Assembly: GCA_958450365.1 (NCBI GenBank)
Contig: CAUEEP010000914.1
Span: 186,001 to 250,000 of the forward strand
Source: Mesorhabditis belari
Taxonomy: Eukaryota > Nematoda > Chromadorea > Rhabditida > Rhabditidae
Direction: 5' to 3'
Length of the DNA: 64,000 nt
The notes under the pieces are model-generated. The model did not search any database. It saw only the letters and a program-made list of their open reading frames with translations, and was not told where the DNA came from. The position numbers were made by a program, and so were the translations under genes. Of this stretch, positions 54,734-64,000 are shown one piece after another (the stretch's first letter is position 1; every line of letters begins with the position of its first letter).

Positions 54734-55422
54734 TTATAGACCAAACATGTTAAGAAAGCCCGAGACAAACAAGACGATGGCTTTAGACGGACAAGCCTTT
54801 TCACAGCCAACCTGTGCCTCGGTACCGCTTGTGAAGTTGCTTTCCGACAACGGGAATTTCGACTCGCGTCGACACTCCTAAAAAGTTGAATTGCCTTTTT
54901 GCAGAAACTTTTAGAAAAAAGTGTCTAAAGTTTACCTTTACTACGCAGTCGGTATAAATGGAAAGCTTTGGCTCGGCAACCGGCCAATTGAACCATCGGC
55001 TCGACCACGACAACTCGAATCTTCCATCCGGCTCAGTGCGCACATCTTTCAAGGTTCCTCTGGTCACTGAAAAAAGGGTTTTCGTAGGTGTCGCTCGTAC
55101 AAAAGAAGCGCCATCTGGTACAGTGGCTTTTTGGACATTTTGGCTGTATCTTGGCGCTCGTTTATGATTTTTGAAATCTGATTTCGAATTCGAGTTCCCC
55201 CACTCCCAGAAAACGTCCGGAGACAAATTTTCAGTTGCATTTGTGTCTATTAGCTATCGTGGTTCTCAACTCACGGAAATTTGAGCCACTTTTCAGATGT
55301 ACGCGTCCAGTGATGGATTTCCCTGAACAGAGTAATTTTCCGGCAATTCGAATCGCTTGATTACTAGTGGTGACTGGTTGAACAGCTAGTAGGAATGCTA
55401 CGATAAAGAATTGGATTCTCAT
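54734..55422 (-). CDS. Transthyretin-like (TTL/TTR) secreted protein
   Basis: Exons 55422-55275, 55246-54936 and 54877-54734 join in phase to 200 aa. The signal peptide is MRIQFFIVAFLLAVQPVTTS; then IRIAGKLLCSGKSITGRVHL is the TTL beta-strand with its conserved Cys. TEPDGRFELS, EPKLSIYTDC and KECRRESKFPL follow, the canonical strand and disulfide motifs. The family is nematode-specific, secreted, with largely unknown roles. It is longer than usual (130-150 aa) because of a loop of about 60 residues between strands B and C and a hydrophobic C-terminus. Intron 1 would be only 28 bp, so that junction may be different in reality. Confidence 0.85.
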
Positions 55423-55792
55423 TTTGATCACAGTTCAATTTTTGGCGATTGTTGAGAAAGGAACAAAAGTTCAAATTACGCTAACAGAAAAATCGATTGA
55501 GCTTTCAAGAAAAAGAGGAAAAAGCGATGACAACAGAGAGCTGGACAATGAATCAAAGTCTTTTCGAACAGAGGCACATGTTTTAAACTCTCAAATGGTC
55601 AAGGGATAGTCGAAAAAGTCTTTCCGGTCAAGGGATGGTCTTTCCGATTTCAGTCCTTTACCCCCAACAAACCTACTTTGGTGCCAAAGTAAAAAAAGAT
55701 AGAGCTTATGATTACATAAGTCTGTAAAATTTGAAAATGATCCGTTCAGCCATTTTCTTTAAAAAAACAATTGAAAATTTTGCACAAAAATA
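55423..55792. other. Upstream region of the TTL gene
   Basis: A plus-strand open stretch (55424-55609) is charged but has no recognisable motif and is probably chance. No TATA box found. Confidence 0.35.
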
Positions 55793-56379
55793 TTGGGTTG
55801 TCCAGTTATGAATGCGCGTTTTTTACTATTTTGTTAATTCCTCAAGATACCGAAATCAAGAAAAAGATATATATGAGTATTATTCGAAAGCTGAAGATCT
55901 CCTCTACATTTTGATATAAAAAGTTTTTGAAAAAGTTTTGTTCAGCTTTTGGGCAAATTGACTGCACAAAAGAAGAGGTGGCCAAAAAATGGAAGGATGC
56001 CTTTGGACCAAGTTTTGGCTTCGCTCAAATTGAGTTAACCGTTTGATCCTGGCCAATAGGTATATCAATACAACTTTTTTTTAAATATAACAATTTCAGA
56101 GCATCTTTACTTTTCTGTTCTTTTCTGGGCGGTTATTTTACAGTATAAAACTTGAGGAATAGCTAAGCTGAAATGGGTTTTTTTTCGAAAACGACCTCTC
56201 CCTTTGTGCAGTCAATTTGCCCAAAAGCTGAACAAATTCCAAAGTTTTTATATCAAAATATAGAGGAGATCTTCAGCTTTCGAATGATATATAACACCCA
56301 TATACATCTGTTCGAAATACATCTGTTCGAAATCGAAATCAAAATATTAAAAACGCGCATTCATAACTGGACAACCCAA
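55793..56379. mobile_element. Mariner-type MITE with TTGGGTTGTCCAGTTATGAA ends
   Basis: TIRs of about 35 bp with TA flanks; arms of about 150 bp fold back around GAGGAGATCTTCAGCTTTCG. 55970-56040 encodes CTKEEVAKKWKDAFGPSFGF, probably a transposase N-terminal remnant. Confidence 0.82.
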
Positions 56380-57110
56380 TACGTTTTTACCGAGTTGAGG
56401 CGAGCTTTGAACTTTCTCTCAAAAGCCATTTTGTAAAGAAATGCCCTATTTAATAGTTTAGTTTAATAGTTTAATAGTTTACAAATTTGCTAAAGGTTTT
56501 TTCCATGGGAACAAAAATTTGAAAAAATTGTAAAGACTTATGCACCAACCTCATACACCAAGCACCAACGGCGTACCAGAAATATAGGAAGAAACAAGGG
56601 CAGAAAATGGTATCGCATCCTAGTCAACAATTATTTTTTTCGCTTTCTAAACAACCTTGTCGTTAGCTTGTCGCTCGGTTTGGACTTGGTTCAATCATAC
56701 GCGTGCCCAGCGATCATCGACATCTGTAAAGTGTGACATCATATTGCCTTCTCGTTTTGGTGCAGGTTAATCTATTTATGAACTACTGTGATTATAAAAT
56801 GAAAATATTTTGCATTTTGTTTTTGCTTGCCAGTTTTTTGGTTGAAAAATTGTCGCATTAAAACTTGCGATTTTGTAAATTTGATTTAAGTTCAGTGAAT
56901 ATAAAGATTCCAAAGAACCGTGTATAGCACGAAAAGCACAACTAGGTAATTTATTCAACTAGGCAACCAAGCTAGGCATTCAGCTGGTAAGCTAGGCATT
57001 CAGCTGGTAAGCTAGGCATTCAGCTGGTAAGCTAGGCATTCAGCTGGTAAGCTAGGCAACTTATTCATACCTAGGTTTACTCTAATAGAAATTCAATTTA
57101 GTTGGTGAGT
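56380..57110 (+). repeat. 20-bp tandem repeat (56966-57062) in gene-free sequence
   Basis: Four to five copies of GTAAGCTAGGCATTCAGCTG. Upstream 56380-56960 is AT-rich without a supported gene. Confidence 0.8.
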
Positions 57111-57119
57111 GGGTTGAGA

Positions 57120-58240
57120 AGGGTGTAACATGCTGTTGTTGTGTCTGCCTAAAAAATGAAACTGCCCCGATTTTGGATCAACTGTGATACTCGGTGGGGA
57201 TGGCGCCACGATGTGAAGGTGCTTGACCATTCGAGTGATGAACAGTCCAACAGACTTGACGTCGGATCCGAGGCCTTTCCATGATGATGTGACTAGGAAG
57301 ATGTGGTCTGCCTCACCATTCCTAAAAAGATAATTCGATAGCCCGGAATTCTGAGCTCACTTGCTACGTTGATACCGTTTGGATCTAGTAGCCCTCTGAG
57401 GAGTCCGAAGTTTTGCAAATGATTGACGGTCTCGGCATAGAGGCACAAGATGCTGCAAGTCTCAGGCTTGATGTTTTCACATTAAAGTAAAAAGTTTGAC
57501 CATACTAGTCTAGGAGCAGCTGAGCGAGATCATAGTTTTGGGTCGCCGAGTTTCCGCGAGCCTGCACGCAAAAACCATCGCACTTGAGCCATTGAGATGA
57601 TTTTGAGGAACCACCCGCGTCCGCTTCCAAGTGCATCGTATACAGGAGTTAGCGAAGCAAGTTGTGCAGGACTGCTTATCGGAAGCGTTTGGACGTTTAA
57701 ATGTGAATTATGTGGTGGATTATTTTTAATGTTAGTCCTATCGTTTTTTAAACAATTACCTCCAAGACAGTGTAGAGTTGCGGATCGTCATCAAAAGCGC
57801 TCATCAGCGACAATGCAGATCGAAAACTAATAAGGAGGAGTTGGTAACACCAACACACCTTGAACTTACGTCAAGTGAAGCTATAAAATAGGCTGTTTTC
57901 AGGCCCCCAATAACATGCAATGTTGCTTTTTATTCGATGAATTCGACAAAGATTTCGCACAAGGTGAAACTGGGCGTTTCACCAAGCCGCATTCGTCGAT
58001 TAACATGGTCCTAAAAAAGGTTACAAAGCCAAATTCGTGTGTGTTTATATCTGGGCTTGAGGTCAGACAATAAGCTAATCGAGTCGGTGAACAGCTTCCC
58101 AAAAGTCGTGGCCACGAAGGTTCAGCGTTGAAGGTTCGGCGGTTAGATTAACTGCTGGAACTTTGTGCTTCTTCATGTAGGACTTGGCTACTCGCCATTC
58201 GGGCCATTCGTTAAACGGGCTAAAAAAGTAAATCTATGCT
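57120..58240 (-). CDS. Unrecognised protein, several coding-like exons (possibly broken)
   Basis: Coding-quality minus-strand segments: 58240-58110 (PFNEWPEWRVAKSYMKKHKV, then NLTAEPSTLNLRGHDFWEA), about 58013-57940 (DHVNRRMRLGETPSF and onward), about 57815-57770 (MSAFDDDPQLYTVLE), 57590-57510 (QWLKCDGFCVQARGNSATQN), about 57480-57360 (PETCSILCLYAETVNHLQNF, then GLLRGLLDPNGINVA) and 57325-57120 (HIFLVTSSWKGLGSDVKSVG, then LFITRMVKHLHIV). Some junctions do not join in phase with standard sites, so this may be two genes or a decaying one. I do not recognise the family. Confidence 0.45.
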
Positions 58241-58730
58241 AAATCGCAAGACAACCATAACGGAATAACCGTTTTTCCCATCTTCTTTACTTTTTCTTTG
58301 TTATTTAGCTCAAACGGAGATATCATTTTATACTTTGAGCTCAATTTGATCATTGAAATATTTCTCTATTCGAAACTTTCCCCCAAACGGACATCTGGCT
58401 GCCGATGGACGAAAAACTTGTTCGTTTTTTCTTCGAAAATAAATAAACAATCGATTTTCGAATTTAAAAATGATTTTTCCAGATTTTTTTGAATCTAATA
58501 TTCTCTGTTTTTTTTGAATCTAATATTCTCTAATATTCTTTTAGCATTTTAGAATAAAGCTAATGACACAACTAATCCCTTTCAGTCGCTGTTTATAAAA
58601 AGGCGAAAAGTCGAAAGTCACAAGGCGAAAAGAGCTTTTTGTGCATTCGAAGATGTTTTTGATTTCAATTTTTTCAAGTTTTAAAGTTTTTGGATTGAAC
58701 TGATGTTTAAGTGTTGAACTGTTTTAAGTG
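58241..58730. other. Interval upstream of the CUB-like gene
   Basis: AT-rich. An ATG at about 58651 opens a short hydrophobic frame (MFLISIFS) near a possible donor and may be an upstream exon. No other feature. Confidence 0.35.
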
Positions 58731-60054
58731 ATGTTCGTTTTCTTGTTCGGTCCACTCATTCCACTCATCAATACAGCTCCACCAATTGGTCGAACATCGG
58801 CAATTGTTCAGGTCTTGATTTAGATTTGAAAAGTCAATTCGTTCAAAACCGAACAAAGCCTATTAGCTATTGATTTGCAAAAGAAAGCTTATCAATAGTG
58901 AGCTTATCTAATGTTTGAATACCTTCAATTACAGCTAACTGAAGAGAAATGGTCTCAATTGGAAGGATATGGAATGGTCAGTGAAATGGCGATGAGTGGC
59001 GATTCGACCAAACAAATCCAATATATTGTTTGTTTTAATATATCCAATATATTGTACAAATTCTCCTCAGGCACCACAAGGCCAAAAACTTCAACTGACA
59101 ATAATCACCACATCTGATGGAGTCTGTACACCGAATTGTATCAATGGCGGGATTCGGGTCGATATTCACGGGAGGAGTCAATTGTGAGTTGATGTTCTAA
59201 AACCGTTCTTGGTCTGGCAATTGCCAAGGCTAATTGGGGAACTGTTTCAACTTAGCATCTAGTTAAGCCACGAGATCTAGTGCATCGAGTTAAGCCACGA
59301 GATCTAGTGCATCGAGTTAAGCCACGAGATCTAGTGCATCGAGTTAAGCCATGAGATCTAGTGCATCGAGTTAAGCCATGAGATCTAGTGCATCGAGTTA
59401 AGCCACGAGATCTAGTGCATCGAATTCTACGTAAAATTCTGAGCAAAATCCAGTTTTAAAATCAACCCAATCAACCCATTTAACCCGTAAAAACACGTTT
59501 CAAAATTGGGACCGCGAAAAATTTTCGGAGCTCGATGGTATAAACCTTCCCTGGTCGGCCCCCACAATGACTTAGCGATGGCCCAGCGGTTAGGGTGCTT
59601 GGCCTCGAAACTTTCCCTCGCGGGTTCGGATCCTGTCGCGGCATCTTTTTTTTGCAAACAAGATTAGAATGTTTTTTTTAGTTTAGAATTAGAATGAGGG
59701 AAGGCTTTTGCGTAGAATCCGATGCATTAGGTCTCTTGGCTTAACTCGATGCTAGGTTGAAACAGTTCCCGAGCTACTGTTAGCTGTTAGCTAACAACCA
59801 AACTGTTAGCTAAACTTTCCAATTTCAGAATTTGTTGTGGCAATGAGAACTCTCAACCTGTAATCATTTCCGATGGATCAACAATGACTGTCTCTAGGTG
59901 AAAAACGCAATTTTCATCTATTCAATTTGAAATATGAAGCTATTCGACTTCTTTTAACATTTAATACAAACGACTAAAGCTTTTCAGAGAAACCCACCTC
60001 GAAAACTTCATCGGATCGTGGAATCTCGAGTATTTCGTTGAACTTAAAGATTAA
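58731..60054 (+). CDS. Small secreted CUB-like domain protein
   Basis: Exons 58731-58811, 58935-58976, 59071-59183, 59829-59897, 59988-60054 join in phase to 123 aa. The N-terminus MFVFLFGPLIPLINTA is a probable signal peptide. The body matches nematode CUB domains as in astacin (NAS) proteins: APQGQKLQLTIITTSDGVC, TPNCINGGIRVDI, LICCGNENSQPVIISDGSTM and a final WNLEYFVELKD strand. Cys pairing C..C and CC is preserved. No protease domain is present, so it is either a free CUB-like protein or a fragment of a former metalloprotease gene. Intron 3 (59184-59828) contains a 27-bp array and a tRNA-like module. Confidence 0.7.
59255..59425 (+). repeat. 27-bp tandem array (GTTAAGCCACGAGATCTAGT...)
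   Basis: Six copies of a 27-bp unit with one C/T variant, in an intron of the CUB-like gene. The unit end (GGCTTAACTCGATGC) recurs inverted at 59738. The units are contiguous, without spacers. Confidence 0.93.
59574..59652 (+). repeat. tRNA-like Pol III module with T-run terminator
   Basis: GATGGCCCAGCGGTTAGGGTGC (A box), CCTCGAAAC (anticodon-loop-like, CGA), GCGGGTTCGGATCCTG (B box), GCGA/TCGC pairing at the acceptor end, then eight T. It could be a diverged tRNA-Ser(CGA) or a SINE head. Confidence 0.6.
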
Positions 60055-60470
60055 CCGAACAAAATAAATAAAATAAACTTATATTCAAACTTTATTGCTC
60101 TAATTAAATCTTTTCCTCATTTTCCCACTGCCATCTTTATTTTCAAAACCAAATTTCAGCGTCTTTTCATTTTCCCATCAAATTTCTGCCATTTCCTGTG
60201 TGATTTTCAACAATTAGCGCTGAGATTTCTATAAAATTGTGGAAAGAATAAAATCTTGAACTATCAATCAGTCTGGAAAGGAAAAGGTGTCCAAATTGTT
60301 GCAATCAGGCTCAAGATCGGCGCAAATTAGAGATTTTGTTAGGAAACACAACAAATGAACCCCGCCAATCGATTCCCCGACCTCGAAAACCCCTGGGTAT
60401 AAACTTTTGGCTTCATATCTCATCTGAGAAATGTTTACAGAACAAAAGAAATTCCTTTGTATAGAGGCCG
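60055..60470. other. 3' flank of the CUB-like gene
   Basis: AT-rich with AATAAA-type signals near 60061-60070, probably the polyadenylation signal of the CUB-like gene. No gene. Confidence 0.4.
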
Positions 60471-61380
60471 CTGAATGTTCTTTGTGCGGTCGCGTAATCG
60501 CTCATCGTCTGGCGCAGGGCTGTTACTTAAGATCGTTGCCATTGCACTTCCTCTCCCCATTAGGTCCAGGGGAAGGTTCCCCCACTGGGTTAGGTCCCCC
60601 AACAGCTCCCCTGCCGCCGGGCCGACCATTAGGCCCACTGGGAGGGCACTCCTCGACGTCCAGTCTGAAAACGCCGCCATTTCATACTCCCCAACCCAAT
60701 AGAATCGTCAAAATTTGAGCAAATTTGCTGAAAACTTGGGAACCTGAGCTTTTCGATATGGAGAATTCGATGGAGTGGCAATCATAAAGGCAACCTTTCA
60801 AAAACGATCTCCAATCAAATTCTGTTAACGGGCCTAATCAGAATTTGGTACTTATGGGCTATACCCCTCTACCTGACCTTCTAATATGACCTACTTTTAA
60901 AATCTCTTACCTAGTCCAGCACTTAGCCATTCCTGCTTTCAGGGGATGCCCACTGCTCACCACGCGGAGGTGGCTGGACGTCGAGGAGTGCCCTCCCAGT
61001 GGGCCTAATGGTCGGCCCGAACGGAGGGAGTTCGTGGATGCCAAAGACATCCCCACACATCGCCAGTTGGCTATTTCACGGATCCTGTTTCCGTGTGGAT
61101 TCATTATTTTATAAAATAGCCATTTTAACTGGATGATGGTCGAGTATTTTTGTTACAAACATCGTCACATAGTCAAAAATATGCTTTTGTTCTTTTCAAA
61201 AGTTCGTCCGAAAACTCCGCCATTTCATACCCAATAGAATCGTCAAAATTTGAGCAAATTTGCTGAAAACTTGGGCACCTGGGCTTTTCGATATGGAGAA
61301 TTCGATTGAGTGGCAATCATAAAGGATTACCGATCAATTACCTTTCAAAAACCGCCATTTCATACTCCGCAACCCAATAT
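60471..61380. repeat. GC-rich rearranged repeat block
   Basis: GGCCGACCATTAGGCCCACT... (60619-60661) is perfectly mirrored at 60973-61015 (43 bp). CCGCCATTTCATAC + CAACCCAATAGAATCGTC + AAATTTGAGCAAATTTGCTG occurs twice in direct orientation (about 60676-60790, 61218-61335) and CCGCCATTTCATACTCC again at 61350. Looks like nested copies of an unidentified TIR element; locally much more GC-rich than the window. Confidence 0.6.
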
Positions 61381-61834
61381 ATAGGTTCTTGGGTAATTAA
61401 ACCGAGCGCGGTGAGCAAAAGTGAAACACAAATGTTCGTTCATTCGTTCGATTTACGATAGAAAGTATTTTAAATGTCTAGTTTAAGATCACGGCCAAAA
61501 ATTTTCACAAAAAAGCCCGCTCTAAGCGATTTGACATTTTCCTTTTATTGTTTATTCTGTTATCTTTTATTTGTTCCTATAAGATCGTGTGAAGCTTTTT
61601 CCTCCTTTTGTGTGTGTCGATGAATGGTGCGACAAAAATCTGTGTGAAAGAAAAACGGTTTTCACCTCTTCCCTTTCAAATAAAAGGGATAGATTGAGTG
61701 TCAAATAAAGTGACGAATGATCATAAAGATTTTATGGGAAGATATCGATGAGGTTTTGAAGAATTTTGAAGAAAAATTCTATTTGGAATCCGAGCCAATC
61801 TCTCCAAATTCTCCAATTTCTCTAATTTCTCAAA
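61381..61834. other. Upstream region of the next gene
   Basis: No repeat or exon supported; includes the presumed promoter of 61835-62958. Confidence 0.35.
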
Positions 61835-62958
61835 ATGTCCCATCGAAATGATGCTTTATCGGATTTTGATCGAAAATGGGAAGAGATGGCTGCTCAACGA
61901 CAACAATTTGCAACGCGTAAGGTTTAGGGTTTGATTCCAATCTGTACACAGTGCAGTTCTTAACACGTTCGGGACGGTTCGGTCCACCGGTGGACGAAAT
62001 TGTGGTCCACCGAACGAAATCCCTCCCGCCCCAGAGACAGACGCTCTATCGACTGCGCTATAGAAGACCTCTATTGCGCGTATCCTAGTAAAACGGCCAT
62101 AACTTTTTGGGATAAAGTCTTAACAAAAAATGATGTTGATATGAAATGTTCAGCTGCTAGCTGCTAGCTGGCTAGTTGCTGGGCTAGTAGATAAGCTGGC
62201 AGGCTAGCTGAGCTAGTAGATAAGCTGAGCTAGGTGAGCACCATCCAATAGAAATTTAACAAAAATCGTCGAAAACAGACCATTGGAGAAAGAGAAATGC
62301 GGCGTTTTGTCTCACGAGCCAAAAAGAGTCGATATCTTTTTGAGGCAGCAATATTTTCAAAATCTGATTAGAGATTCGAATTCAGCATGAAATTTTACAT
62401 CTAGGATGTGTATTTCAACTCAACTTGTTTGGAAGGTTAGCTGAATAGGGGGCTAATAGCTTTGTGAGACACCCCTCGTCCACTGGGGCAGTAAAAAAAA
62501 CGCCTTATCGCCAATGTGTTAAGACAAAGGCCTATTTGGACTGAGAATTTGGATGCTTGGTGTACTTTTTGAACTGTTCTGGAAACTTTGAGTTTCCAGA
62601 ACAGCCTAATATCTAAAGACAGCTAAAAGAACAATTTAATATCTAAATACAGCTGTGTCCTCTTGGCTATTGGCTAATAGGCTAATGGTTTATCATTTAG
62701 CAAACTATCGTATCCCGGTTTAGTGATACGATAGTTTGCTTAGAGTTTTGTTGTCTCAGTGAAACAGATTCGCTCAAAGTAGTGCAGTGACAGTTTTATT
62801 CAGATAATGGCACGACTCGAACAGAGACTCAGATCTCAATCGTGAACGGAGTGAGGAAAGAAATCGTGACAACATATCATCCAGATGGAACAATCACAAC
62901 AACCATTGATGGAAGACAATCTGATGGAGGGAAAGCACAAAAGATTCAGGCTGAGTGA
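61835..62958 (+). CDS. Small protein with a DNAJB6/MRJ-like C-terminal motif
   Basis: Two exons, 61835-61916 and 62804-62958, join in phase (C|AT) to 78 aa. Exon 1 gives MSHRNDALSDFDRKWEEMAA then QRQQFAT; exon 2 gives TRTETQISIVNGVRKEIVTT then YHPDGTITTTIDGRQ. The second part resembles the serine/threonine-beta segment near the C-terminus of DNAJB2/6/8 co-chaperones (STST..vNGk..ttk...nG...v..dG). No J domain or HPD motif is present, so a chaperone role is speculative. A 24-bp tandem array starts at the stop codon. Confidence 0.55.
61965..62080 (-). repeat. tRNA-like sequence on the minus strand
   Basis: The minus strand reads ATAGCGCAGTCGATAGAGCG, a near-canonical tRNA D-arm/A box, followed by GTCTCTGGGGCGGGAGGGAT and a poor B-box region. 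Probably a tRNA pseudogene in the intron of the preceding gene. Confidence 0.4.
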
Positions 62959-63065
62959 GTTGAATGATCCAGACGGATCACTGTTGAATGATCCAGACGG
63001 ATCACTGTTGAATGATCCAGACGGATCACTGTTGAATGATCCAGACGGATCACTGTTGAATGATC
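62950..63065 (+). repeat. 24-bp tandem repeat at the gene's 3' end
   Basis: About 4.5 units of GTTGAATGATCCAGACGGATCACT. Because 24 is a multiple of three, the repeat stays open in another frame (LNDPDGSL). It starts exactly at the stop of the 78-aa protein. Confidence 0.9.
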
Positions 63066-63920
63066 ACTGTGCAATTAGTGTCATAACTGGTCACTTGGCC
63101 AAAGTTTTCCCCCTTTAATTCATCAAAACAAAGAGTCATCCAAAGATGACAAAGTCATCTATCCAATCATTTCACAATAAAATCCATCAGCCTCCTCTAG
63201 TTCTCTGGGGATTTCGGTTTCCATTTCCGAGTTGATTTCCCACCTTTTATCCATCAAGAATTGAGTTCTTCTTTCATCAATCCTAGTTTAGAGAAATCTA
63301 GAAAAAGTATGAAATTTTTTGAATCTTTAAACAAATATCTGTCAAATAGATGTAAGATAGCTGCAAAATAATAAAAAAAAAATCCCAAAATCTTCTCCTA
63401 TTCCAAATATTTGTTCATCATTTGCCCAACGATCAGACACAAAACGTGTCGTTTTGTGAAATAGCTCACGAAAAGCATCAAAAATAAACAAGAAATTGAT
63501 TCAAAATCTCTCAAAGAAAGCATCATTTCATCATTTGGCCTAAAAAAACATTTGGTTTATGAAAATTCTTCAAACTCTTCAAATTCTTCTTCAAATCCCT
63601 TTCTGATCTTCTGAAATTCTGAAATGCTTCATTAGATTCTTCTTTTCAAGAAATAACCCTTTAAAGTATATTTCTGACTTTTTTTTCTTCAATTTGATGA
63701 TTCATTCAGTATATTTTGTCTTCATCGACTTTTTTTTCTCTCCAGAAAACAAAATTGATTTTTTTGACATTTCAACCTCGAGATTCTGGTTTAAAATTGA
63801 AATTCAATTCGTTTAATTGAACGCTTGAGCGTTCAATTGTTCAATTGTTCAATTGAACCCTTTCAAAGGCTACGTTCTAAATTAAATTCAGCTAAGAGTT
63901 TCTCTCAAGTTTCCTCAAAA
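63066..63920. other. AT-rich interval near the right edge
   Basis: AATAAA at 63176 may polyadenylate the previous gene. TCAATTGTTCAATTGTTCAA repeats at 63825-63855. No gene seen. Confidence 0.4.
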
Positions 63921-63968
63921 ATGAATGTATTTTGTTGTTGTAGACGGCGGCCCGAGAGGCAATCGGTG
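63921..63968 (+). CDS. Possible first exon of a gene leaving the window
   Basis: ATG at 63921 opens MNVFCCCRRRPERQSV and ends in a strong donor GTG|GTGAGA. The N-terminal CCC next to a basic run resembles palmitoylation-type membrane anchors. A single short exon, so tentative. Confidence 0.35.
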
Positions 63969-64000
63969 GTGAGAATGTAAATTTTTCATTGTATTCGATG

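Noticed and set aside
59255..59425. CRISPR-like array of 27-bp repeats
   Set aside because: The units are contiguous with no unique spacers and lie in an intron of a eukaryotic gene; it is a minisatellite.

Overview
The window is nuclear DNA from a nematode, most likely a rhabditid. The evidence is an interstitial (TTAGGC)n tract (the nematode telomere repeat), many short AT-rich introns (often 36-60 bp) with TTTCAG/TTTTAG acceptors, several start codons a few bases after an acceptor-like site (as in SL trans-splicing), and gene families typical of nematodes: serpentine chemoreceptors, a transthyretin-like protein, a MUT-7 homologue and CSalpha-beta defensin-like peptides. Most genes are split into exons of 40-250 bp, so long open frames are a poor guide. 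The models here were joined by hand, checking reading-frame phase at every splice site.

Layout. 236-2539 (-): Srsx-like chemoreceptor, 3' end outside the window, with a mariner and a small pogo-like element in its introns. 2784-6107: palindromic and TIR elements. 6305-8777 (-): complete Sra/Srab-like receptor of 343 aa. 9957-15441 (-): 28-exon MUT-7-like 3'-5' exonuclease of 857 aa. 15901-17270: Tc1/mariner debris. 17376-17637 and 18899-19158 (+): two small genes. 20201-20857 (-): 5'-truncated LINE. 22005-24525 (+): ten-exon receptor with one TGA at a splice junction. 24568-28500: mariner, IS630/Tc1-like and hAT-like elements. 29192-32312: palindrome of about 1.07-kb arms, each with an intact three-exon defensin-like gene, transcribed head to head. 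33572-35471 (-): complete Str-superfamily receptor of 350 aa. 35840-36738: broken Merlin-type transposase. 37440-39860: large foldback element. About 41695-50541: giant inverted duplication with ~3-kb arms, each with an Srw/FMRFamide-receptor-like gene; the right copy is open, the left is broken by small deletions. 53204-53518 (-): cysteine-rich peptide gene. 53948-54088: telomere repeats inside a hairpin. 54734-55422 (-): transthyretin-like protein. 57120-58240 (-): unrecognised exons. 58731-60054 (+): secreted CUB-like protein. 61835-62958 (+): small protein with a DNAJB6-like tail. 63921-63968 (+): possible first exon of a gene leaving the window.

There is no operon-like logic. The recurring theme is fast-evolving environmental-response families (chemoreceptors, antimicrobial-type peptides) in a region saturated with DNA transposons and palindromes. 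At least two palindromes carry whole-gene inverted duplications. The MUT-7 homologue, whose C. elegans relative silences transposons through small RNAs, lies in the middle of this element-rich block.
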